Shown: piece after piece, positions 1-9,065 of the stretch
How positions within the stretch are numbered: position 1 is the first letter of the stretch
Layout of the letters: the number at the start of each line of letters is the position of its first letter
Assembly: GCF_900497695.1 (NCBI RefSeq)
Contig: NZ_UIDD01000008.1
Span: 62,001-126,000 of the forward strand
Source: Pseudomonas wadenswilerensis
Lineage (GTDB): Bacteria > Pseudomonadota > Gammaproteobacteria > Pseudomonadales > Pseudomonadaceae
Direction of reading: 5' to 3'
DNA: 64,000 nucleotides
Program-made: the position numbers and the translations under genes
Notes under the pieces: generated by a model
Told to the model about the DNA's origin: nothing
Databases searched by the model: none
The model's input: only the letters and a program-made list of their open reading frames with translations

Positions 1-754
1 CCTGATATTCCAGCGGCAGCTTCGGCCCCTTGGCCAGGGTCGAATAAAGGATCATCGCATTGGGCCGGGCGATCAGCATGCCGGTCGGGTTGCCGTTGGC
101 GTCGCGCTGGATCTCGCCACCCGGCGGATTGGGCGTGTTGCGGTCAAAGCCGACCACGCGCAGGGCGGCGCGGTTGAGCAAGGCGCGGTCGTACAGGTGC
201 AGGACGAACACCGGCGTGTCTGGCGCCGCCTGGTTCAGCTCGTCGAGGCTCGGCAAACGGCGCTCGGCGAACTGGAACTCGTTCCAGCCACCGACCACCC
301 TCACCCACTGCGGCGCTGGCGTGCGCAGGGCCTGGTCCTTGAGCATGCGCAAGGCATCGGCCAGGGACGGCACGCCTTCCCAGCGCAACTCCAGGTTGTA
401 GTTCAGGCCGCCGCGGATCAGGTGCAGGTGCGAATCGTTGAGCCCGGGGATCACCGTGCGTTGCTTGAGGTCGATGACCTGGGTCGCCGGCCCGCGCAAG
501 GCCATGACCTGGGCGTCATCACCCACCGCCACGAAGCGTCCGTCGCGAATGGCCACGGCGCTTGCTTGCGGCCGCTCGCGGTCCACCGTGTGCAAGCGGC
601 CATTGTGCAGGATCAGCTCGGCCGGCACGGCCGTTTCGGTACCGCGCAGAATGGCCCCCGCGGCCAGCGGCGCCGTCGAGTACATGGCCCCGGCGGCGCC
701 AAGCACGGAACTGGCGGCGATGAAACGGCGGCGGCTTTCCTGATCCTGGTTCAT
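1..754 (-). CDS. YtcJ-like metal-dependent amidohydrolase, Tat-exported (3' end outside window)
   Basis: Only the first 251 codons are present; the gene runs off the left edge. The N-terminus has a twin-arginine signal (SRRRFIAAS at residues 7-15) followed by a short hydrophobic stretch, so the enzyme should be exported folded to the periplasm. The beta-sandwich start (ELILHNGRLHTV) and the metal motif GLNDSHLHL with H109 and H111 match the YtcJ/exoenzyme-regulatory branch of the amidohydrolase superfamily. The substrate cannot be inferred. The ATG at 754 follows an AGGAG. It is separated by 72 bases from the downstream DUF934 gene's end and has no obvious operon partner in the window. Confidence 0.85.
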   Translation of the reverse strand, partial: MNQDQESRRRFIAASSVLGAAGAMYSTAPLAAGAILRGTETAVPAELILHNGRLHTVDRERPQASAVAIRDGRFVAVGDDAQVMALRGPATQVIDLKQRTVIPGLNDSHLHLIRGGLNYNLELRWEGVPSLADALRMLKDQALRTPAPQWVRVVGGWNEFQFAERRLPSLDELNQAAPDTPVFVLHLYDRALLNRAALRVVGFDRNTPNPPGGEIQRDANGNPTGMLIARPNAMILYSTLAKGPKLPLEYQ

Positions 755-826
755 GGCGGCTCCTGAGGCGCGGCGTTGCCGGGCGAACAAAAGCTAAACG
801 ATAGACCAGCGCCGGCGCCGTACCAG

Positions 827-1321
827 TCAGCGGCGACGAAACAGCGGCCGTGGTTCGATCACCGAACGCCCATACAGCACGCTCATGCCGGCAAGGCCCT
901 TGAGGGCATCCTCGGCGCATTTGTCTTCACGCACGGCGTAGCTGTCAAAACCGCACTGGCGCATATGGCTGAGCTGGTCACGCAGTACATCGCCCACCGC
1001 GCGCAGTTCACCATGCCAACCCAGGCGGCTGCGCAGCAGGTAAGCCTGGCTGTAGCCACGGCCGTCGCGAAAGCTGGGGAAGTCCACCGCGATCAGCGGC
1101 ACCTGGGGCAGCCAGGCGCGCAGTGGCTCGATCTCATCGTCAGGCCCCAGCCACAAGCCGTCACGGCCCACGGGCCGCTGGGCGCGGCGGGCAATCCAGG
1201 TGGCCAGCGGCAAAATCAGCAGACCGTCGGGCAGCACCTCGCCGGGTTCGCGCAACAGCTGCCAGGGATCGTGCTCGATCAACTGCGCCTCACCATTGCG
1301 CAGGCCAATCACATTACGCAT
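827..1321 (-). CDS. DUF934 family protein, CysI-associated
   Basis: 164 residues. The C-terminal half carries the family signature (DFPSFRDGRGYSQAYLLR, then GELRAVGDVLRDQL and MRQCGFDSY). Proteins of this family are nearly always encoded next to the siroheme sulfite/nitrite reductase and are thought to assist assimilatory sulfite reduction, but their biochemical role is not established. The ATG at 1321 lies 13 bases inside the end of cysI, so the pair is translationally coupled. A longer reading from further upstream would lie inside cysI and has no support. Confidence 0.9.
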   Translation of the reverse strand: MRNVIGLRNGEAQLIEHDPWQLLREPGEVLPDGLLILPLATWIARRAQRPVGRDGLWLGPDDEIEPLRAWLPQVPLIAVDFPSFRDGRGYSQAYLLRSRLGWHGELRAVGDVLRDQLSHMRQCGFDSYAVREDKCAEDALKGLAGMSVLYGRSVIEPRPLFRRR

Positions 1322-2991
1322 ATCAGCTCCTCCGGGCGCTTGGCATAGACCCGCTCCTTGAAGGGTTCCAGGCCGACCCGGCGCACGGTGTCGACAAAGG
1401 GTTCGTCCTGCTCGCGATAGGCGCAGTAGGTGGCGATGATCTGCTCGATCACCTGGGGGATCTCGGCGGCGCTGAACGACGGGCCGATGACCTTGCCCAG
1501 GGTGCTGTGCTTGCCCTGGGCGCCACCGAGGGTCACCTGGTACCACTCGCTGCCGTTTTTATCGACGCCGAGGATGCCGATGTTGCCGATGTGGTGGTGG
1601 CCACAGGCGTTGATACAGCCGGAGATGTTCAGGCTCAGCTCGCCCAGGTCGTGCAGGTAGTCGAGGTCGTCGAAGCGGCGCTGGATCGACTGCGCGATAG
1701 GGATCGAGGTGGCGTTGGCCAGGGCGCAGAAGTCGCCGCCCGGGCAGGCGATGATGTCGGTCAGCAGACCAATGTTGGCCGTGCCCAAGTCACGTTCGCA
1801 GGCCAGGCGCCAGAGCGCGTGCAGGTCACGCTTGCGCACGTCCGGGAGGATCAGGTTCTGCTCATGGGCAATGCGGATCTCGCCGAAGCCGAACTGCTCA
1901 GACCAGTCGGCCACTGCATCCATCTGCGCATCGGTCAGGTCGCCCGGTGGCGACGCGTCACCCGGCTTGGTCGACAGCACCACGCTGGCATAACCGGGGA
2001 CCTTGTGCGGCTTGACGCAACAGGCTACCCAGCGGGCGAAGGCGTGGTCCTGGGCCAGGTGGGTGTCGTAGGCCAGCTCATCGTCGATGACGCTGTCGTA
2101 GGCCGGTGGCTCGAAGGCGGCGGCGACCCGCTGGAACTCGTCCTCGGTGAGTTGCGCCGGACCGTCCTTGATGTGTTGCCACTCCTCCTCCACCTCGCGG
2201 GAGAACGCCTCGATGCCCAGCGCCTTGACCAGGATCTTGATCCGCGCCTTGTACTTGTTATCGCGCCGGCCATGGCGGTTGTACACGCGCAAAATGGCTT
2301 CGACATAGGACAACAGGTGCTGCCACGGCAGCCCTTCGCGGATCTGCAAACCGAGGATCGGCGTGCGCCCCAGGCCGCCGCCGACCATCACCCGCAGGCA
2401 CATCTGGCCACGGCCGTCGCGGTACAGGTAGAGGCCGATGTCATGCATCATGATTGCTGCGCGGTCCTCGATCGCCGAGCAGATGGCGATCTTGAACTTG
2501 CGCGGCAAAAACAGGAATTCCGGGTTGATGGTCGACCACTGCCGGAGGATCTCGGCCAGCGGCCGCGGGTCGAGCAGCTCGTCGGCGGCAACACCGGCAA
2601 AGGCTTCGGTGGTGATGTTGCGCACGCAGTTGCCGGAGGTCTGGATCGCATGCATCTCGACCTCGGCCAGGCGCTGGAGAATGTCCGGCACCTGAGCCAG
2701 TTCGATCCAGTTGAACTGGATGTTCTGGCGCGTGGTGAAGTGGCCGTAGCCGCGGTCGTACTCGCGGGCGATCTGCGCCAGGGTGCGCATCTGCCGGGCA
2801 CCCAGGGTGCCGTAGGGGATGGCCACGCGCAGCATGTAGGCATGCTTTTGCAGGTACAGGCCGTTTTGCAGGCGCAGGGGCAGGAACTCTTCTTCACTCA
2901 GTTCGCCAGCCATGAACCGGCGCACCTGATCGCGAAACTGCGCCACGCGTTCGAACACCAGCGCACGGTCATACTCGTCATAGTGATACAT
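1309..2991 (-). CDS. cysI: sulfite reductase hemoprotein (nitrite/sulfite reductase family)
   Basis: 560 residues, usual for the Pseudomonas CysI. It reduces sulfite to sulfide in the cytoplasm for cysteine synthesis. The two ferredoxin-like halves each show the siroheme-binding pattern (TRQNIQFNW and SGNCVRNIT in the first half). The 4Fe-4S/siroheme ligands are visible as C416-X5-C422 (CPGGDFC) and C459-X3-C463 (SGCINACGHH). It is the first gene of a two-gene operon with the overlapping DUF934 gene. Placement beside an SfnR-type regulator and a monooxygenase operon supports a sulfur-assimilation neighbourhood. Confidence 0.95.
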   Translation of the reverse strand: MYHYDEYDRALVFERVAQFRDQVRRFMAGELSEEEFLPLRLQNGLYLQKHAYMLRVAIPYGTLGARQMRTLAQIAREYDRGYGHFTTRQNIQFNWIELAQVPDILQRLAEVEMHAIQTSGNCVRNITTEAFAGVAADELLDPRPLAEILRQWSTINPEFLFLPRKFKIAICSAIEDRAAIMMHDIGLYLYRDGRGQMCLRVMVGGGLGRTPILGLQIREGLPWQHLLSYVEAILRVYNRHGRRDNKYKARIKILVKALGIEAFSREVEEEWQHIKDGPAQLTEDEFQRVAAAFEPPAYDSVIDDELAYDTHLAQDHAFARWVACCVKPHKVPGYASVVLSTKPGDASPPGDLTDAQMDAVADWSEQFGFGEIRIAHEQNLILPDVRKRDLHALWRLACERDLGTANIGLLTDIIACPGGDFCALANATSIPIAQSIQRRFDDLDYLHDLGELSLNISGCINACGHHHIGNIGILGVDKNGSEWYQVTLGGAQGKHSTLGKVIGPSFSAAEIPQVIEQIIATYCAYREQDEPFVDTVRRVGLEPFKERVYAKRPEELICVM

Positions 2992-3100
2992 GGTTCGGAC
3001 CTCATCAGGGAGGCCGTTACTATGGCTTTTGGGTGTACTGGGTTACAGATTCAGGTTGGGGGTATTTATACGGATCAGATGCTCAAATTGCGCTGCCCCT

Positions 3101-3170
3101 ATCGCTGGCAAGCCAGCTCCCACAAGAACTGTATGCACCGGCCCCTGTGGGAGCTGGCTTGCCAGCGATG
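3101..3170. repeat. REP pair (mirrored)
   Basis: Two REP units face each other: ATCGCTGGCAAGCCAGCTCC at 3101 and its inverse ending GAGCTGGCTTGCCAGCGATG at 3170, with a 20-odd-base spacer. It lies upstream of cysI and directly after the end of the SfnR-like gene, where it may act as a transcription terminator or mRNA-stabilising hairpin. Confidence 0.95.
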
Positions 3171-3175
3171 AGGCC

Positions 3176-4249
<1,074 letters not shown>

Positions 4250-4356
4250 GGTGCATTCCTGGCAGTGAAAGCGCAGGGCCATAGTGCCCGAAACAAATTA
4301 GAACAAATAATTATTAATTAGTATTTATATATTCCATAAAGAGATATGCGATTGGC

Positions 4357-4376
4357 ACTGCTGCCCCAGCAGCAGT
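4357..4376. promoter_or_regulatory. inverted repeat, candidate activator site (UAS)
   Basis: ACTGCTG and CAGCAGT form 7-bp arms around a 6-base loop, about 95-115 bases upstream of the -24/-12 promoter at 4472. This is the usual distance for an enhancer-like site of a sigma-54 activator. The assignment to the neighbouring regulator is inferred. Confidence 0.4.
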
Positions 4377-4471
4377 CGCCCAGCAATCCGTGGCTGCTGG
4401 CCAGCATCGACGCCCCCCGAGATCCCCCTTGATGACAACGAAGTCCCGCAAATGCAGGGCCTGCAGCGCTC

Positions 4472-4487
4472 TGGCACGCATTTCGCT
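4472..4487 (+). promoter_or_regulatory. sigma-54 (-24/-12) promoter
   Basis: TGGCACGCATTTCGCT matches TGGCACG-N4-TTGCW with one change; GG and GC are exactly ten bases apart. It ends 35 bases before the lipase start codon. A second look-alike at 4494 has a wrong spacing (12 bases) and is rejected. Confidence 0.7.
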
Positions 4488-4522
4488 CAAGCCTGGCACA
4501 CGCACCGTGCAAGGACCTCTCG

Positions 4523-5746
4523 ATGAAACTGCAGAAAACATTCGCCTTCGGCCTGAGCCTGCTGGCCCTGTCGTTCAGCGCCGTGGCCGCGCAAACCTTC
4601 GCGCCCAAACCCGACCCGCTGCAAGGCGATGGCCGGGTCTCGGCGTTCTACAGCTGGAACCAGGCCATCCCCGCCAGCCCCGGCAAACTGCTGCGCAGCG
4701 AGCCGCTGGAACAGACCCTGAGCCTGCCCGGCGCGGCGTCGCAGTTGCGCATCCTCTACAGCTCCACCGACGGTATCGACGGCAAGACTCCGGTGGCAGT
4801 CTCCGGTGCGCTGTTCATTCCCCAGGGCACGGCGCCAGCAGGCGGCTGGCCGGTGGTGACCTGGGGCCATGGCACCGTGGGCGTGGCGGATGTCTGCGCG
4901 CCGTCCTGGGCCGGGCGTTCGTACCGCGACGTGCAGTACCTGGCGCGCTGGCTCAACGAGGGCTACGCCATCGTCGCCACCGACTACCAGGGCCTGGGCG
5001 TGCCCGGCGGCCACCCGCTGCTGAACAACCGCATGGCCGCCTACGGCATCCTCGACGCCGCTCGCGCAGTGATTGCCGGGGTGCCGGGGCTGGCCAACAA
5101 GGTGCTGGTGGTCGGCCAGTCCCAGGGCGGCGCCGGCGCCTTTGCCTCGGCCGCCTATGCGCCGACCTACGCCCCGGACCTGGGCCTGAAGGGCAGCGTC
5201 GGCACCGGGGTGATCTACACCGTGGGTGCGAAAAACGTCGGCGAGCAGGACCCGGACCAGGTCGACGCCTCCCTGGCCTACGGCTTCTACACCCTGCTGG
5301 CGGCCCAGCAGTACGACCCGCGCATCGACCCGCGCGACTTCTACACCGACAAGGCCCTGCCGCTGTTCGAACAGGCGCGCAGCACCTGCCTGTCGTCACT
5401 GGTGGCCGATGTGGTCGGCACCGGCCTGACCCCGGCCAACACCCGCAAGACCAACAGCGGCGAGCAGCTCAAGCCGTGGCTGGCGCAGGTGTCCTACCCG
5501 ACCCTGAAACTCAAGCAGCCGATCTTCATCGGCACCGGCGCCGAAGACAAGACCCCGGCCGCCGCCACCCAGGTGGCGTTGATGCAGGACGCCTGCAAGA
5601 CCGGTTCGATCGTCGAAGGCCACCTGTACAAGGGGCTGGGCCACAGCGAGACGGTCAACGCCTCGCTCAAGGACTCGCTGCCCTTCGCCCGCAAGGTGTT
5701 CAGCGACCAGCCCATCGCTCCGATCTGCAACCCCACCGTGCAATAA
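4523..5746 (+). CDS. secreted alpha/beta-hydrolase of the secretory lipase (LIP) family
   Basis: 407 residues with a Sec signal peptide cut after AVAA (about residue 23). The nucleophile elbow is GQSQG with Ser200; Asp342 (GTGAEDKT) and His374 (GLGHSET) complete a catalytic triad. The oxyanion region is WGHGTVG at 114-120. The protein should act on an ester in the periplasm or outside the cell. It is the first gene behind the sigma-54 promoter, followed after 11 bases by the flavin monooxygenase. An esterase ahead of a SsuD-like enzyme suggests release of a small substrate that is then oxidised; the actual substrate is unknown. Confidence 0.85.
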   Translation: MKLQKTFAFGLSLLALSFSAVAAQTFAPKPDPLQGDGRVSAFYSWNQAIPASPGKLLRSEPLEQTLSLPGAASQLRILYSSTDGIDGKTPVAVSGALFIPQGTAPAGGWPVVTWGHGTVGVADVCAPSWAGRSYRDVQYLARWLNEGYAIVATDYQGLGVPGGHPLLNNRMAAYGILDAARAVIAGVPGLANKVLVVGQSQGGAGAFASAAYAPTYAPDLGLKGSVGTGVIYTVGAKNVGEQDPDQVDASLAYGFYTLLAAQQYDPRIDPRDFYTDKALPLFEQARSTCLSSLVADVVGTGLTPANTRKTNSGEQLKPWLAQVSYPTLKLKQPIFIGTGAEDKTPAAATQVALMQDACKTGSIVEGHLYKGLGHSETVNASLKDSLPFARKVFSDQPIAPICNPTVQ

Positions 5747-5757
5747 GGACTATCACC

Positions 5758-6954
5758 GTGAGCATCGAATTCTTTACCCGCCTGCCCTTGCACGGCGAAA
5801 CCCAGTTCCTCCCTGGCGACCCGCGCAACCGCGGCGACTGGCATAGCGGCAGTGACAGCACCGGCGCCGTGTCGAACTTCGCCGTGGGCGATCACTTCAC
5901 CTACATCGACTACCTCGGGCAAATTGCCCGCGCCGCCGAGATCAACGGCTTTGGCGGCGCGCTGATGGTCAACGCGCCGTCCGGCGAAGAGCCGTGGACG
6001 GTGTGCTCGCTGCTCGCCCGCGAGACCCGCACCCTGAGTTACGTCACCGCCTTCCAGCCCTACCACTACACGCCCTGGGTCGCCGTGCAGCAGGCCGCCA
6101 CCTACCAGCGCGCCACCGGCAACCGCCTGGTGTGGAACATCATCAACGGCGGCTCCGACGCGGTCCAGCGCCAGGTCGGCGACTTCAGCGACCACGATGA
6201 ACGCTACGCGCGCGCCATCGAGTTCATGGACGTGGTCAAGGGCTACTGGCACTCGGAGAACTTCCACTACCAGGGGCGCTTCTACCAGGCCGAAGGCGGC
6301 GGCCTGCGCGGCCCGCAGAAAAAGGCCGAGCTGCCGCTGATCTGCACTGCCGGCTCGTCGATCGCAGCGCGGGAGTTCGCCGCCCGCCACGCCGACTTCT
6401 ACCTGATGCGCGCCGAGCACCCGGACGAGATCCGCACGCTGATCGCCGACATTCGCGAGCGGGCGCTCAAGCACGGTCGCAGCAACATCCGCTTCGGCCT
6501 GTCGATCGATGTGATCACCCGCGAGACCGAAGCCCAGGCCCTGGCCGAGGCCAAGCGCTTCTTCGACGAAGGCGTGGCCAAGGGCGCGGTCAAGGCCGTG
6601 GCCGCCCATGCCGGGCTGCGCAGCGCACGCAAGCTGAGCTACGAAAATGAATACGCGGCCAAGGATGAAACCCGGCCGTTCGACGACTTTTTCATCTACC
6701 CCAATGTCTGGGCCGGCTTCGGCTACATCGGCATCCCGCCGGGCCTGGCGTTGGTCGGCAGCTACGAGAACGTGGTGGCACGGATTCGCGAGTACAACCA
6801 GTTAGGCATCGACCTGTTCTTCCTCGCCGGCTACCCGCACCTGGAAGAAGCCTACCGCCTGGGCGAGCACATCCTCCCGCACTTTCGCGGCGAGCGAGCG
6901 CCATTACGGCGGATCGACACCCAGGCGCCGGCCCTGCGTGCGGCAGGAGGCTGA
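5758..6954 (+). CDS. LLM-class flavin-dependent monooxygenase (SsuD/SfnG-like)
   Basis: 398 residues from a GTG at 5758 preceded by AAGGA. It shows luciferase-like monooxygenase features: the TIM-barrel N-terminus (SIEFFTRLP), NRLVWNIINGGSD, DHDERYARAIEFMDVVKGYW and the C-terminal VGSYENVVARI. This resembles alkanesulfonate and dimethylsulfone monooxygenases, which use reduced FMN to cleave C-S bonds. No flavin reductase is encoded nearby, so FMNH2 must come from elsewhere. It is the second gene of the sigma-54 operon. Whether the substrate is a sulfonate, sulfone or another small molecule is not decided by the sequence. Confidence 0.88.
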   Translation: MSIEFFTRLPLHGETQFLPGDPRNRGDWHSGSDSTGAVSNFAVGDHFTYIDYLGQIARAAEINGFGGALMVNAPSGEEPWTVCSLLARETRTLSYVTAFQPYHYTPWVAVQQAATYQRATGNRLVWNIINGGSDAVQRQVGDFSDHDERYARAIEFMDVVKGYWHSENFHYQGRFYQAEGGGLRGPQKKAELPLICTAGSSIAAREFAARHADFYLMRAEHPDEIRTLIADIRERALKHGRSNIRFGLSIDVITRETEAQALAEAKRFFDEGVAKGAVKAVAAHAGLRSARKLSYENEYAAKDETRPFDDFFIYPNVWAGFGYIGIPPGLALVGSYENVVARIREYNQLGIDLFFLAGYPHLEEAYRLGEHILPHFRGERAPLRRIDTQAPALRAAGG

Positions 6955-6958
6955 GGCC

Positions 6959-8512
6959 ATGGACCCTTTTGATTACCAGCGCCGGCGTTTTCTCGGCTAT
7001 AGCCTGGCGCTGGGCGGCGGCATGCTGCTCAGCGGCTGCGGCCCCGATACACCTGCTGCCAGCAACCTGGCCAGCGACCAGCCGCGCCATGGCGGGCGCC
7101 TGCGCCTGGGCGTGCTGTCCGGCGGCCAGGTCGGCAACCTCGACGCCCACAAACCCATCGGCAGCGGCATCGTCCGCGGCTTTGCCCTGTACAGCAAGCT
7201 GTGGGAATGGGACGAGCAGATGCAACCGCGCCTGGCCCTGGCCGAAGAAGCCGAGGCCAGCGCCGACGCCAGCAGCTGGACCGTACGCCTGCGCCAGGGC
7301 CTTGAGTTTCACAACGGCAAGACTATCGATGCCGACGACCTGATCTTCTCCATTCGCCGCCTGACCGACCCGCAACTGGCCTCGCCCTATGCTGCGCTGC
7401 TGCACTGGGTCGACCGCGACAACCTGGAAAAGCTCGACGCGCGCACCGTGCGCATCCGCTTCAAGGACGGGCGCAGCTACCTGCCGCTGGCAGAAACCTG
7501 GGTCAACTTCGGCGGCATCGTCCCGGTCGATTACCACCCGCTGACCAACCCGGTCGGCGCCGGCCCCTACAAGTTGAAAAGCTTCACACCCGGCCAGCGC
7601 TCGGTGTTCAGCCGCTTCGAAAACTACTACAAGGACGGCAAACCCTACGCCGACGAGCTGGAGATCATCGACTTCAAGGACCAGGTCTCGCGCCTGGCCG
7701 CCTTGCGCGCCGGGCAGATCGACATGGCCAACGGGCTGCCCAGCGAACAGTTGCAGATCATCGAACGCGACCCGCGCCTGCAACTGGTGACCTCGGTCAG
7801 CGGCAACTGGCTGTCGTTCGAGATGAACACCAGCAAGCCACCGTTCGACAACCCGAAGGTACGCGAAGCCTTCCGCCTGCTGGCCGACCGCCCGGAGCTG
7901 GTGCGCCGTGCCTTGAATGGCCAGGGCCGGGTGGCCAACGACCTGTACGCACCGAACGACCCGACCTTCAACCACCGCCTCGGCCCACGCCCGCATGACC
8001 CGCAACGGGCGGCAACACTGCTGCGCGAAGCCGGCCACGAACAGCTCGAAGTCGAGCTGGTGACCACCAGCGGCCCGGCCCTGGCTTCGGCACTGGTGTT
8101 CGCCGAACAGGCCAAGCGCATCGGCGTGGGCCTCAAGGTGCGCCAGGTCGACCAGGCCACCTTCGACGGCCCGCAGCACGACCAGTGGCAACTGAGCACT
8201 GGCGGTACCATCGGCGCGCCGTTTCTGGCCAGCGCCATGCACATCGATGCGCCCTTTGCCGTGGCCAACAAGACCCAATTCAACGACCCGCAGTTCAGCG
8301 AACTGTTCCTCCAGGCCATGGCCCAGCCGGACCTGGCCAAGCGCAGTGCCCTGGTGCACCAGGCCCAGCAGATCCAGTACGAGCGCGGCGGCTTGCTGAT
8401 CTGGGGCTACGTGAATTTGCTCGACGCCTTCTCGCGCCAGGTCGGTGGCGCCGCAGCCGAGCAGACGCTGTTCAGCACCTGGCGTTTCGACAACCTCTGG
8501 CTACGCACCTAG
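6959..8512 (+). CDS. ABC transporter substrate-binding lipoprotein, peptide/nickel (SBP family 5) type
   Basis: 517 residues; ATG at 6959 after AGGAGG. The signal QRRRFLGYSLALGGG-MLLSGC combines a twin-arginine motif with a lipobox at Cys27, so it is probably a Tat-exported lipoprotein. SBP_bac_5 features include HGGRLRLGV, the FHNGKTIDADDLIFSIRR block and RVANDLYAPNDPTF. No permease or ATPase genes follow, so it must use a transporter encoded elsewhere or act as a scavenging partner of the lipase and monooxygenase. Last gene of the sigma-54 operon, five bases after the monooxygenase stop. Confidence 0.88.
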   Translation: MDPFDYQRRRFLGYSLALGGGMLLSGCGPDTPAASNLASDQPRHGGRLRLGVLSGGQVGNLDAHKPIGSGIVRGFALYSKLWEWDEQMQPRLALAEEAEASADASSWTVRLRQGLEFHNGKTIDADDLIFSIRRLTDPQLASPYAALLHWVDRDNLEKLDARTVRIRFKDGRSYLPLAETWVNFGGIVPVDYHPLTNPVGAGPYKLKSFTPGQRSVFSRFENYYKDGKPYADELEIIDFKDQVSRLAALRAGQIDMANGLPSEQLQIIERDPRLQLVTSVSGNWLSFEMNTSKPPFDNPKVREAFRLLADRPELVRRALNGQGRVANDLYAPNDPTFNHRLGPRPHDPQRAATLLREAGHEQLEVELVTTSGPALASALVFAEQAKRIGVGLKVRQVDQATFDGPQHDQWQLSTGGTIGAPFLASAMHIDAPFAVANKTQFNDPQFSELFLQAMAQPDLAKRSALVHQAQQIQYERGGLLIWGYVNLLDAFSRQVGGAAAEQTLFSTWRFDNLWLRT

Positions 8513-8609
8513 CATTTTTGCCAGTAGACGGGTTGGGGCAGGCCCCCTAGGTTAAGGAACGACGGTTACACGTCGGTTTAGCGCCCCCCCTCTGCTGGAG
8601 AGCCGCGTC

Positions 8610-9047
8610 ATGATGGACGATATCGAGAATGCTTTTGTGGGCATCGACCTGATTCTGGAGACAACGAGCGGTAGCAAGCCGTTGAACCTGACGATGTGGA
8701 AACCCATTTTCACCGAAGACACGTTTGAGGTTTCCGCTGGTTCCAAGGCTGAGGAGTACCTGTTGACCTTGAGCTGCTGGGGGAAACCCAAGGCAAGAGA
8801 TTACCTGTTTCCTGTGGACGCTGATGTAGATGAACAAGGATTGGGCGACCAGGTACAAGTAACCATGGAGTTCGGAAAGTACGGCCAGCCATCCTTTGAA
8901 ATAAGCAATGGCACGCTGACAATTGATGAAATTAATCAGGATCAGAACAGCCTGTACCTCGTAGGCCGCTTCGACTTCACAGTGCTGGATGCTCACAAGA
9001 GCATCACCGTCAGTTGCTGGAAATTCACTATCGGCGACAGAGCCTGA
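8610..9047 (+). CDS. hypothetical protein, 145 aa
   Basis: Not recognised. It is acidic, with no signal peptide or membrane segment, and alternates beta-prone segments (SLYLVGRFDFTVLD, KSITVSCWKFTIG). A GGAGAG seven bases upstream supports the ATG at 8610; the next ATG is adjacent. Base composition is visibly less GC-rich than the flanking operons and codon use is less biased, which suggests a separate origin. Runs of seven C (8584-8590) and nine C (9052-9060) flank it. It sits alone between the sigma-54 operon and the convergent hpaA. Confidence 0.65.
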   Translation: MMDDIENAFVGIDLILETTSGSKPLNLTMWKPIFTEDTFEVSAGSKAEEYLLTLSCWGKPKARDYLFPVDADVDEQGLGDQVQVTMEFGKYGQPSFEISNGTLTIDEINQDQNSLYLVGRFDFTVLDAHKSITVSCWKFTIGDRA

Positions 9048-9065
9048 CCTGCCCCCCCCCTGACA

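Noticed and set aside
1123..3171. Long open frame (about 680 codons) on the plus strand
   Set aside because: It is antisense to cysI, follows from GC-rich third positions and has low-complexity His/Gln/Ala/Val content without motifs.
4494..4511. Second TGGCAC...GTGCA sigma-54-like element
   Set aside because: The GG-GC distance is 12 rather than 10 bases, which sigma-54 does not tolerate.
4390..5757. Long N-terminal extension of the monooxygenase through the lipase gene
   Set aside because: Out-of-frame reading of the lipase with no family likeness; GTG at 5758 has a good ribosome site.
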